Shown: positions 8,338-14,940 of the stretch, in pieces
Numbering within the stretch: the stretch's first letter is position 1
Layout of the letters: every line of letters starts with the position of its first letter
DNA from: JBJENW01 sp051880395
Lineage (GTDB): Bacteria; Bacillota; Clostridia; Lachnospirales; Lachnospiraceae
Direction of reading: 5' to 3'
NCBI GenBank assembly: GCA_051880395.1
Contig: JBJENW010000093.1
Coordinates: forward strand, 1-19,369
DNA: 19,369 bases
The notes under the pieces: model-generated
The model's input: only the letters and a program-made list of their open reading frames with translations
What the model was told of the DNA's origin: nothing
Databases searched by the model: none
Position numbers and translations under genes: made by a program

Positions 8338-9030
8338 ATGATTTACACGAAGGAAGTTGAAAACATGTGTCCGATTGCTAAGGGCGCAAAACATGAACCA
8401 GCTCCAATCCCAGAAGAAGGCAAATGGGTTCATTCTAAAAAAATTGAAGATATCTCTGGTTTTACACACGGTGTAGGCTGGTGTGCACCACAGCAGGGTG
8501 CCTGCAAACTTACATTAAATGTAAAAAATGGTGTGATCGAAGAAGCATTAGTTGAAACAATCGGATGCTCCGGTATGACACACTCTGCAGCTATGGCAGC
8601 AGAAATCTTACAGGGAAAGACAATTCTCGAAGCATTAAATACAGACCTTGTATGTGATGCCATCAACACAGCTATGAGAGAATTATTCTTACAGATCGTA
8701 TACGGACGTACACAGAGTGCTTTCTCTGATGACGGTTTAGCAGTAGGTGCTGGTCTGGAAGATTTAGGAAAAGGTCTTCGTTCCCAGGTTGGTACAATGT
8801 ACGCTACAAAGGAAAAAGGCGTTCGCTATCTGGAAATGGCAGAAGGCTATGTAACAGGTATCGCTCTGGATGCAGATAATGAAGTAATCGGATATCAGTT
8901 CGTTTCCCTTGGAAAAATGACTGACTTTATCAAAAAAGGTGATGATCCTAACACAGCATGGGAAAAAGCAAAAGGTCAGTATGGTCGTGTAGATGATGCA
9001 GTAAAGATCATCGATCCAAGACAAGAGTAG
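8338..9030 (+). CDS. NifU/IscU-like iron-sulfur cluster scaffold protein
   Basis: A 230-residue protein of the NifU N-terminal/IscU-like class. The block IGCSGMTHSAAMAAEILQGK (residues ~75-94) matches the IscU pattern of a cluster-ligand Cys followed by Ser/Ala and a GKT...EAL stretch. Five cysteines stand out (11, 49, 56, 77 and 106). A C-terminal extension (~165-230) is absent from plain IscU. AAAGGAG lies 8 bases before the ATG; a second in-frame ATG at 8365 is possible. It is followed after 18 bases by the GGGtGRT gene, its usual neighbour in Clostridia, so the two are probably co-transcribed and act together. The role of the pair is not established. Codon choice is strongly biased, as in highly expressed genes. 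Confidence 0.85.
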   Translation: MIYTKEVENMCPIAKGAKHEPAPIPEEGKWVHSKKIEDISGFTHGVGWCAPQQGACKLTLNVKNGVIEEALVETIGCSGMTHSAAMAAEILQGKTILEALNTDLVCDAINTAMRELFLQIVYGRTQSAFSDDGLAVGAGLEDLGKGLRSQVGTMYATKEKGVRYLEMAEGYVTGIALDADNEVIGYQFVSLGKMTDFIKKGDDPNTAWEKAKGQYGRVDDAVKIIDPRQE

Positions 9031-9048
9031 GAAAGGAGAGGAAACGAA

Positions 9049-10059
9049 ATGGCTTTATTTGAATCTTATGAAAGAAGAATTGACCAGATCAATTCTGTAT
9101 TAAATAGTTATGGAATCAGCTCTATCGAAGAAGCTGAAAAAATCACAAAAGACGCTGGATTAGACGTTTACGATCAGGTAAAGAAAATTCAGCCGATCTG
9201 TTTTGAGAACGCTTGTTGGGCTTATACAGTAGGTGCCGCAATCGCAATCAAAAAAGGATGCAGAAAAGCATCTGAAGCAGCTGCTGCAATCGGAGAAGGA
9301 TTACAGGCATTCTGTATCCCGGGTTCTGTAGCAGACCACAGAAAAGTAGGTTTGGGACATGGTAACCTTGGTAAAATGTTATTAGAGGAAGAGACAGAGT
9401 GCTTCTGCTTCTTAGCAGGACATGAATCTTTCGCAGCAGCAGAAGGTGCCATCGGTATCGCTGAGAAAGCAAACAAAGTACGTCAGAAACCGTTACGCGT
9501 TATCTTAAATGGTTTAGGAAAAGACGCTGCTCAGATCATTTCCCGTATCAATGGATTTACATTCGTTGAAACAAAATATGATTACAAAGAAGCAAAATTA
9601 AACGTTGTATATGAAAAAGCATACTCCAACGGACTTCGTGCAACTGTTAAATGTTACGGCGCAGATGATGTTCAGGAAGGTGTTGCAATCATGCATCATG
9701 AGAATGTAGGTGTTTCCATCACTGGTAACTCTACAAACCCAACACGTTTCCAGCACCCGGTAGCAGGTACATACAAGAAAGAATGTATCGAGCAGGGTAA
9801 GAAATACTTCTCCGTAGCATCCGGCGGTGGTACAGGACGTACACTTCACCCAGACAACATGGCTGCAGGTCCTGCTTCCTACGGTATGACAGATACTATG
9901 GGACGTATGCACTCTGATGCACAGTTCGCAGGTTCTTCTTCCGTACCGGCTCACGTAGAAATGATGGGTCTGATCGGAATGGGTAACAACCCTATGGTGG
10001 GTGCTACTGTAGCTGTTGCAGTTAGTGTTGAGGAAGCAGCTAAGGCTGGTAAATTCTAA
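9049..10059 (+). CDS. GGGtGRT family protein
   Basis: A 336-residue member of the GGGtGRT protein family, named for the motif seen here as SGGGTGRT (near residue 260-267). The family is conserved in anaerobic Firmicutes and a few other anaerobes, almost always next to a NifU-like scaffold as here. No enzymatic function is established that I know of. The protein is Ala/Gly-rich, with no signal peptide or membrane segment, and is presumably cytoplasmic. GGAGAGG lies upstream of the ATG. The biased codon use matches the preceding gene and suggests strong expression. A terminator follows 30 bases after the stop. Confidence 0.93.
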   Translation: MALFESYERRIDQINSVLNSYGISSIEEAEKITKDAGLDVYDQVKKIQPICFENACWAYTVGAAIAIKKGCRKASEAAAAIGEGLQAFCIPGSVADHRKVGLGHGNLGKMLLEEETECFCFLAGHESFAAAEGAIGIAEKANKVRQKPLRVILNGLGKDAAQIISRINGFTFVETKYDYKEAKLNVVYEKAYSNGLRATVKCYGADDVQEGVAIMHHENVGVSITGNSTNPTRFQHPVAGTYKKECIEQGKKYFSVASGGGTGRTLHPDNMAAGPASYGMTDTMGRMHSDAQFAGSSSVPAHVEMMGLIGMGNNPMVGATVAVAVSVEEAAKAGKF

Positions 10060-10089
10060 GTAAATACGTAAAAAGCGTTGTTTTTAAAG

Positions 10090-10132
10090 GGCTTCTCAAG
10101 TCAGAATTTGGCTTGAGAAGCCACTTTTTTTT
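10090..10132 (+). terminator. Strong intrinsic terminator after the GGGtGRT operon
   Basis: GGCTTCTCAAG (10090-10100) pairs perfectly with CTTGAGAAGCC (10112-10122), with two further possible pairs inside the loop. After AC comes a run of eight T (10125-10132). It ends the Fe-S scaffold/GGGtGRT transcript, and the integrase-side accessory DNA starts immediately after it. Confidence 0.93.
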
Positions 10133-10138
10133 ATCTAA

Positions 10139-10177
10139 ATGTCCCGAGTATGTCCCAGATATGTCTCTATATGTCCC
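10139..10177 (+). repeat. Four helically phased ATGTCYC direct repeats
   Basis: ATGTCCC occurs at 10139, 10150 and 10171, with ATGTCTC at 10161; start-to-start distances are 11, 11 and 10 bases. One copy per helical turn puts all copies on the same DNA face, as expected for cooperative binding by one protein. They lie between the host terminator and the integrase gene, where arm-type integrase or excisionase sites and the attachment core often lie. I see no further clear copy in the window. Confidence 0.7.
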
Positions 10178-10532
10178 AAAATCGTCATTCAAAGCGTACC
10201 CGATTCGTGTGCAGTATCCGAGAATTTGGTGTACGTATCTGAAAGAATCGAATGCATCCCACAACGATGATTATTAATTCATGTATCCAATAAATAGAAA
10301 TGCTTGATTTTAAAACAGAGCAAGGCAGGCTGACAGATAACAAGGCAGATGAAGGAGTGTGCGCTTGCGATAGCAAATAAGGAGTGTGTAAGAAGAAAGG
10401 AGGGTGAGGTGCCGTTATAAAGGCAAGTTAAACACGGATAATTATTAAAATATGTCGGGTTAAGGCAATTTTCCAATATAGAATATAGTTATATAGGAAC
10501 ATTATCAAAGAACATAGGAAGGAGACAAAGAA
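10178..10532 (+). other. Gene-poor left-end region of the integrated element
   Basis: With the repeats just before it, this is part of a ~470-base stretch without an established gene. It holds two CAAGGCAG copies (10321 and 10341) and two AAGGAGTGTG copies (10352 and 10379). A possible 23-codon reading frame runs from ATG 10349 to a TAA near 10420 (starts MKEC, contains NKEC), with no convincing ribosome binding site. No clear promoter hexamer pair for the integrase is evident. The integrase ribosome binding site (GGAAGGAGA) lies at the right end. Confidence 0.45.
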
Positions 10533-11666
10533 ATGCAGGGAAAAAGAAGAATGCGAGGAAATGGCAGTGGTTCAATTACGCGGGTAAACGGCCGCAAAAA
10601 TCCGTATCGTGTGCGAGTGACGGAAGGATGGGAGATTGATGAAGAAACCGGAAAAGTCAAACAAAAAGTTCTGAATTTGGGCTATTTTAAAACGAAGAAA
10701 GAAGCAGAGGAAGCACTTAGAGATTTTCAACAATGTCCTTATGACACAGATTTGAAGGATGCGACATTTGAGGAAGTATATGAATTATGGAAGCAGGAGC
10801 ATTTCAAACGTCTAAAAAATCCATCATCGAAGCGAACACACGAATCCGCGTTCGCTTACTGTGGGGAAATCAAGAATCTGAAAATGCGTGAAATTCGCTC
10901 TTTTCACCTGAAAAGATGTATTGAAAACGCTGCTTTAGTGGAAAATGATGGAAATGTACGCGGAAAAACTAAGAAAGCGACGGTTGGAGTACAAGCGAGG
11001 ATGAAATCGCTATTTAACCTCGTATTTGACTATGCGTACGAGCACGAAATCGTGAATCGCAATTATGCACGCGCGTTCAGACTGGATAATGAGATTCGAA
11101 AGGAGATTGAGAAAAATAAAAAGCGCAATGTGGTTTTTACACAAGAGGAGATTGAGAAGTTAGCGGAAAATGTGGGAAAGGTAAAGTTTGCGGATATGGT
11201 TTTGATCGGGATTTACTCGGGTTGGCGTCCGCAAGAATTGGCCACGCTTAAGCTCCAAGACATCGATTTGACAAATGATTGCATGACGGGCGGAATGAAG
11301 ACAGATGCGGGGAAAAATCGCGTTGTCCCGATTCATCCAAGAATTCGTGAGTTAATCGTAAGGCGATATAAGGAAGCGGAAGAATTGAAATCCGTATATT
11401 TGTTTAACGATCCCGATAGTATGCGAACCATGGAAATCACTTATGACAAATATCGCCACCGTTTTGAAAAGGTGATGAAAGCGCTGAATATGAAACATCA
11501 TCCCCACGAAACGCGCCATACGTTTATAACGATGGCGAAAAAGGCTGGTGTGGACGAATATATTCTAAAAAAAATTGTAGGGCATGCAACGATGGATATA
11601 ACGGAAGCAGTCTACACGCATCGTGAATTTGTGGAGATTCAAGAAGAAATGAAGAAGATAAAGTGA
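10533..11666 (+). CDS. Tyrosine recombinase / integrase of a mobile element
   Basis: A 377-residue phage-type tyrosine integrase that inserts and excises DNA by site-specific recombination. Residues ~10-70 form an arm-binding domain of the AP2-like kind (GSITRVNGRKNPYRVRV). A helical core-binding domain spans ~75-185 and the catalytic domain ~200-370. The catalytic set is complete: Arg232 (SGWRPQE), a beta-hairpin Lys near 256-261, His325 and Arg328 (HETRH), His351 (VGHA) and nucleophile Tyr361. GGAAGGAG precedes the ATG. It reads away from the host terminator at 10090-10132, as expected for an integrase at the left end of an element. The next gene overlaps its stop codon. No excisionase gene is recognisable beside it. 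Confidence 0.96.
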   Translation: MQGKRRMRGNGSGSITRVNGRKNPYRVRVTEGWEIDEETGKVKQKVLNLGYFKTKKEAEEALRDFQQCPYDTDLKDATFEEVYELWKQEHFKRLKNPSSKRTHESAFAYCGEIKNLKMREIRSFHLKRCIENAALVENDGNVRGKTKKATVGVQARMKSLFNLVFDYAYEHEIVNRNYARAFRLDNEIRKEIEKNKKRNVVFTQEEIEKLAENVGKVKFADMVLIGIYSGWRPQELATLKLQDIDLTNDCMTGGMKTDAGKNRVVPIHPRIRELIVRRYKEAEELKSVYLFNDPDSMRTMEITYDKYRHRFEKVMKALNMKHHPHETRHTFITMAKKAGVDEYILKKIVGHATMDITEAVYTHREFVEIQEEMKKIK

Positions 11667-12301
11667 GGGTTGGAAGGGTGAATAGAGATACGCTTTTTAT
11701 AGAAATAGTCGGAGCGTCTGCCATTAGCCGGATGCAGGAGACCGTGGAAGAATTTGAAGGCTATTGCGAGTATTTTGTAAAAGAGTTTCAGAGAAAGAAA
11801 GAAAAGATGAATCGAATAACGGATCGGAGAGAACGAGCGCGAAGGTGGAAGAACTTAAGAGAGGAGGGAAGAACATTTATCCAATACAACAAAAAGCAAA
11901 TTCGAGGGTGTCCAAACATCTTTCAATCGGTTCTTCTTGAGGAAGTTTTAAAAGAAATTTCCGAAATAATGTTCGTTTATATTGATACAAGAAGAAACAA
12001 ATTTAAGAGCAAGTCTACCACACCGATTCTAATCAGAAAAGTTTGTTTTAAGGTATGCAGCATAATGTACGAAACGATCGGAAAAATGCAGATTATGATC
12101 GAAGGGGAGTTTAAGTTGCAACGTGTTGGGGTACAAGCATATGTGATGAGGTCATTACATAATAAAATGACGGAACGAGGGGTGCCTTATTTTGTCCGAG
12201 AAAATGTTTTGTTTACAAAGGATAAATGGGGCGTAAGCCCCAAAAAGTATATGGAAATCAGATTAGAATGGTGGAAGCAAAACGAAATCCAAAAAAAGTA
12301 A
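11663..12301 (+). CDS. Orphan basic protein coupled to the integrase gene
   Basis: I do not recognise this protein of 207-212 residues. It is rich in Lys, Arg and Glu, has no signal peptide or membrane segment, and residues ~28-75 look like a charged helix (EEFEGYCEYFVKEFQRKKEK, then RRERARRWK). Two Cys lie in a hydrophobic stretch near 130-136. The first possible start, GTG 11663, overlaps the integrase stop as GTGA. GTG 11678 has GAGGG 8 bases before it and may be the true start. The overlap suggests co-translation with the integrase, so it could help recombination or element control, but nothing in the sequence shows a function. There are no DNA-binding motifs I can name. Confidence 0.7.
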   Translation: MRVGRVNRDTLFIEIVGASAISRMQETVEEFEGYCEYFVKEFQRKKEKMNRITDRRERARRWKNLREEGRTFIQYNKKQIRGCPNIFQSVLLEEVLKEISEIMFVYIDTRRNKFKSKSTTPILIRKVCFKVCSIMYETIGKMQIMIEGEFKLQRVGVQAYVMRSLHNKMTERGVPYFVRENVLFTKDKWGVSPKKYMEIRLEWWKQNEIQKK

Positions 12302-12350
12302 GTTTGTTTGAAATTGTCGAATATGACCATATATATATAGAAAGAAGATG

Positions 12351-12384
12351 AAGGTAAAGGTAAAGGTAAAGGTAAAGGTAAAGG
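12351..12384 (+). repeat. Perfect hexanucleotide repeat (AAGGTA)5
   Basis: Five perfect AAGGTA copies (12351-12380) are followed by AAGG. Each copy contains an AAGG ribosome-binding-like core, and the array runs straight into AAGGGGG, which serves the likely start at 12396. Read from ATG 12348 it encodes a Lys-Val repeat in frame with the gene. Slipped-strand changes would move an upstream initiation region by 6 bases without changing frame. Confidence 0.9.
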
Positions 12385-12395
12385 GGGTAGCACGG

Positions 12396-12764
12396 ATGTT
12401 GTTTATTTTTTATAATGAGGAACTCAATGTGTTGGTATGGGAATGTAAGGCTCGAAATGGCACGTACGAAATTGTGAGGCAAGATCTGTTTTTAAATACA
12501 GATGCGGATGCGAAATATTTTGCCGAAAAAATGGGGGTAGATGGAGATTTCTTGGACAAGGTGATTAAAATAAGTTCGGAAAGATTCAGAGGAACTGAGG
12601 TTTTCATATTTGATCAGAGACGCGACAGGTCGGTATATGATGCGGAGGAACTGTCGGATCTATTTCTGATAAATTACAAAAATGTCCATGTTTTAAGGGT
12701 TAAGGTGTCGGAAGCGGAAGTGAGGTCGATGATTTTATGGATGTCTGCGCATAGACAGCCATAA
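12396..12764 (+). CDS. Orphan small acidic protein
   Basis: I do not recognise this 122-residue protein. ATG 12396 is the likeliest start because AAGGGGG (12381-12387) lies 8 bases before it. An in-frame ATG at 12348 would add 16 residues, mostly Lys-Val repeats from the AAGGTA array, and has a poor ribosome binding site. The protein begins with a hydrophobic beta-like stretch (MLFIFYNEELNVLVWEC), is otherwise mixed alpha/beta, and is probably cytoplasmic. It follows the previous orphan gene by about 95 bases and probably belongs to the integrase-linked transcript. No function is inferred. Confidence 0.65.
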   Translation: MLFIFYNEELNVLVWECKARNGTYEIVRQDLFLNTDADAKYFAEKMGVDGDFLDKVIKISSERFRGTEVFIFDQRRDRSVYDAEELSDLFLINYKNVHVLRVKVSEAEVRSMILWMSAHRQP

Positions 12765-12851
12765 GATACGATTTGGTTTCCAACCTTTTTCCGGAGTTGT
12801 CGGAGATGTGCGTACTTTTATATATAGAAATTATAGAAAGGAGCACGAAGT

Positions 12852-13505
12852 ATGCGTTTTAAAGAATGTTTGTACACTCTATTTAGTCTGGCGACTCTGG
12901 AAGAAGGGTTAAATATGATGAGGAAAATCGTGGGTTGTTTAGGAGCGAAGGCACAGGTTGTTGAAAGTGGCACACGTAAGGGACGGAAATGCCGTACCGA
13001 ATTCTACAGTTTAAAGGAACGAGATCGGCTTTTCGCCATAACAACAAACGGAGCAGGAGTATCAATGCCAATCGTTATGCCCTTGTCTTTCGCAATTAAA
13101 TACTATTCAAAAAATGGCGAATTTGATCGAATTATTCGATTGAAATGCAGCGGAACACGCGGAAAACTGTGGTCTCCTGTTTTGGATACGGAAACGAAGA
13201 AAAATGTTTATGCACACCGCCAATTATTGAAAGATGCGGGGGTAGATATTCAGGGGAAAGTAGTGGATCATATTTTTGGCAATCACGGTATGTGCGTGCG
13301 TAACTGCCTTAGACCGTGCACAGTATTGCAAAATAGCGCAAATAAAAGCGGAGTGAAGCATTCGAATTGTACAGATTCAGAGTATTATTATGATATCGCG
13401 AAAGACCAAAGGCACTCGGTTTGGTGGATTTTTTATTGTTTGGGCATTATTAGCGAAGAACAGATGATCGATTTTCGAAAGAAAGAGTTGAAAATAGGGT
13501 ATTAA
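12852..13505 (+). CDS. HNH-like endonuclease domain protein
   Basis: A 217-residue protein whose C-terminal half fits the HNH fold found in small homing-type nucleases (HNH_3-like): AHR at 121-123, VVDHIFGN at 137-144, NCLRPCTVLQN at 151-161 and a further Asn at 164. The candidate metal-site residues are His140, Asn151 and Asn161/164. The extra Cys residues (148, 152, 156 and 173) are not typical of this subgroup and might bind zinc. The first ~115 residues are not recognised. AAAGGAG lies upstream of the ATG, and a strong terminator follows. It could nick or cut DNA in element transfer, intron-like homing or defence; which is not shown. Confidence 0.72.
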   Translation: MRFKECLYTLFSLATLEEGLNMMRKIVGCLGAKAQVVESGTRKGRKCRTEFYSLKERDRLFAITTNGAGVSMPIVMPLSFAIKYYSKNGEFDRIIRLKCSGTRGKLWSPVLDTETKKNVYAHRQLLKDAGVDIQGKVVDHIFGNHGMCVRNCLRPCTVLQNSANKSGVKHSNCTDSEYYYDIAKDQRHSVWWIFYCLGIISEEQMIDFRKKELKIGY

Positions 13506-13558
13506 AAGCGGCGAATTTAATGCAGGTTGTGTAAAAAAAATAAAAGAAGAAGTAAGAA

Positions 13559-13602
13559 AAAATCGGAGGAAATGCCTAAAAATGGGCATTTCCTCCGATT
13601 TT
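13559..13602 (+). terminator. Hairpin terminator after the HNH-like gene
   Basis: A perfect 16-bp stem, AATCGGAGGAAATGCC (13561-13576) with its complement at 13585-13600, is extended by two A-T pairs and has an 8-base loop. Both flanks carry A/T tracts, so it could work in either direction. It ends the integrase-led gene row. Confidence 0.9.
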
Positions 13603-13619
13603 CATTAAAAAACATCTAC

Positions 13620-13648
13620 TTGAAAATATTGCGACCGTAATGTATAAA
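13620..13648 (+). promoter_or_regulatory. Likely sigma-A promoter of the two-gene orphan unit
   Basis: TTGAAA (13620-13625) and TATAAA (13643-13648) are separated by 17 bases. The promoter sits directly behind the terminator and about 38 bases before the next start, so the genes at 13687 and 14115 are probably expressed independently of the integrase row. Confidence 0.68.
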
Positions 13649-13686
13649 GTAAGAAGGAACAAGAAAAAAGAAGTGGAGGTAATCTT

Positions 13687-14118
13687 ATGCGAATATTGAG
13701 CCCGAGCGGGAAAATATACGAAGTAAACAAAATCTTGCCGTACGTCGAAAAGAAGGAAGAATTCAATGAAAAGACGTTTATCAATAGAGAAGAAGCGGCG
13801 AATCCATCTGTGCAGCCATCGGCATTGAAATTATTCTTCCAAGGGGATGAGGATGGCGGTATTCAAATGCTTTATGTAGGGAACATGAAGCCGGAAAAGG
13901 TTCGTGAGATCAGCTTACAATTGCTGCGAGACGGGTACTACGATTTTACAGTGTTAGAGTATCAAAAGAGAAACCCATTGTGTGACGGAAACTTGAAAAT
14001 CGATCAGGGGAAGTCTAAACCATATTTTGACGAATGTATCTTCGACGATGTAGGAAATTTATTTCGCAATCGGCAGGAGATTCTTGCGTTGGAAGACATC
14101 GAATGTGAAGAGGAATGA
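13687..14118 (+). CDS. Orphan protein, first gene of a two-gene unit
   Basis: I do not recognise this 143-residue acidic, soluble protein. It starts with a beta-like segment (MRILSPSGKIYEVN). Its middle part (ALKLFFQGDEDGGIQMLYVG, about 56-75) and DGYYDFTVLEY (~93-103) suggest an alpha/beta fold. GGAGG lies 7 bases before the ATG, a strong initiation site. The stop codon overlaps the next start as ATGA, so the two are translationally coupled. With its own promoter and a hairpin at the far end, this is a self-contained cassette inside the element, which fits cargo such as a toxin-antitoxin or accessory pair, though no such family is recognisable. Confidence 0.75.
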   Translation: MRILSPSGKIYEVNKILPYVEKKEEFNEKTFINREEAANPSVQPSALKLFFQGDEDGGIQMLYVGNMKPEKVREISLQLLRDGYYDFTVLEYQKRNPLCDGNLKIDQGKSKPYFDECIFDDVGNLFRNRQEILALEDIECEEE

Positions 14119-14630
14119 AGATGGAACGATCAGAGGATATCAGGAAAGTCATAGATTTACTGGAAGAACAGGAACTTTTGAAAGCGCGATTTTTTGCGGA
14201 GACGGAGAGAAAGTTTGTTTTTGAGGAAACGGAAGAAATGGACTTGGAACTGTTAGACAGCGAAGTTTGTAAAAACTATCATGAGATGGAGAACGCTTTA
14301 AAGAGATATTTAGAGATAGAAGACAGATTAAATCGCTCCTATGCGAAGTGTTATATTCGTGTATTCGGGTATCGCTTTTCTGTAGCGACAGGGTTGGAAA
14401 TTTTACATGATCTGCTCGGAACTCCCCTTCGAACGCACCCGATCGGTGTGTTTTTGTCGATGTGTTCCGTATCGGACAAAACGGCTTATGCCAAGCAACC
14501 GCGCTTTTTCGTAGATCCGATGGAATTAGAAGATGACACGGTCATAGAAGCGGTGGATAGCAAAGTGGAACGTTTTTTGATCAAGCTGAAATATCAGATT
14601 CAAAAGTCAAATTACGAGAATGAGGCGTAA
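14115..14630 (+). CDS. Orphan protein, second gene of a two-gene unit
   Basis: I do not recognise this 169-171-residue protein. The first ~80 residues are strongly helical and charged (IRKVIDLLEEQELLKARFF, then MENALKRYLEIEDRLNRSY) and could form a coiled coil or helical hairpin. A more globular part (AKCYIRVFGYRFSVATGLEI) and a C-terminal helix follow. There is no signal peptide or membrane segment. ATG 14115 overlaps the previous stop; ATG 14121, 6 bases after AGAGGA, is equally likely. Coupled expression with its neighbour suggests the two act together. Confidence 0.75.
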   Translation: MKMERSEDIRKVIDLLEEQELLKARFFAETERKFVFEETEEMDLELLDSEVCKNYHEMENALKRYLEIEDRLNRSYAKCYIRVFGYRFSVATGLEILHDLLGTPLRTHPIGVFLSMCSVSDKTAYAKQPRFFVDPMELEDDTVIEAVDSKVERFLIKLKYQIQKSNYENEA

Positions 14631-14667
14631 AAAAGGAGCTAGATGAAAGTAACGCATCTAGCTCCTT
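14629..14667 (-). terminator. Hairpin terminator between convergent units
   Basis: AAGGAGCTAGATG (14633-14645) pairs perfectly with CATCTAGCTCCTT (14655-14667). On the minus strand the stem is followed by six T (14634-14629), so it mainly ends transcription of the small minus-strand gene, whose stop is 11 bases upstream. On the plus strand the T tract is poor, but the hairpin may also stop the orphan pair. Confidence 0.85.
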
Positions 14668-14678
14668 GGATGTTCTGA

Positions 14679-14864
14679 TTAAATCAACGGAAAGGTCGAT
14701 GATGATTCGGTTGTGTGCCCTATCTTACCATTCAACTCCATATGTACTACTATGAGAATTAAAATTGAGAAGCAAAACAGCATTATTAAATTAAATCTCT
14801 CTTCTGTACGGACTGTTAAACATGTTGCAACATATAAAACAAAAGTTAGAATTGAATTATACAT
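14679..14864 (-). CDS. Small two-segment membrane protein (61 aa)
   Basis: I do not recognise the family, but the gene is well supported: a consensus promoter, AAAGGAG 9 bases before the ATG at 14864, and a terminator starting 11 bases after the stop. The protein has two hydrophobic stretches (about residues 4-18 and 27-43) joined by a short charged turn (RTEERF), with a polar C-terminus (NGKIGHTTESSS). This fits a small membrane protein. Type I toxins, holin-like proteins and small membrane regulators share this shape, and sequence alone does not decide. An in-frame TTG at 14873 abuts the ribosome binding site and is not used. It lies between the element's orphan pair and the Cys-rich protein gene. 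Confidence 0.68.
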   Translation of the reverse strand: MYNSILTFVLYVATCLTVRTEERFNLIMLFCFSILILIVVHMELNGKIGHTTESSSTFPLI

Positions 14865-14890
14865 TAGACACAACTCCTTTCACCTTATAT

Positions 14891-14919
14891 AGTATATAGC
14901 TGTTTTGGATTTGTGTCAA
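14891..14919 (-). promoter_or_regulatory. Consensus sigma-A promoter of the 61-aa membrane protein gene
   Basis: On the minus strand TTGACA (14919-14914) and TATACT (14896-14891) are separated by 17 bases: a perfect -35 and a one-mismatch -10. The gene should therefore be strongly and independently transcribed, although it lies directly downstream of the Cys-rich gene on the same strand. Confidence 0.82.
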
Positions 14920-14940
14920 GTATTTTAGATTTAGGTTTTA

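Noticed and set aside
10090..10122. Hairpin region considered as a tRNA fragment or attachment target
   Set aside because: It folds as a simple terminator stem with a T run, with no cloverleaf or TPsiC-like arm.
10040..10264. Minus-strand reading frame across the terminator and the phased repeats
   Set aside because: It runs through a strong terminator hairpin, has no ribosome binding site and shows no family features.
12351..12384. Short tandem array considered as a CRISPR remnant
   Set aside because: Units are six bases with no spacers; it is a simple sequence repeat.
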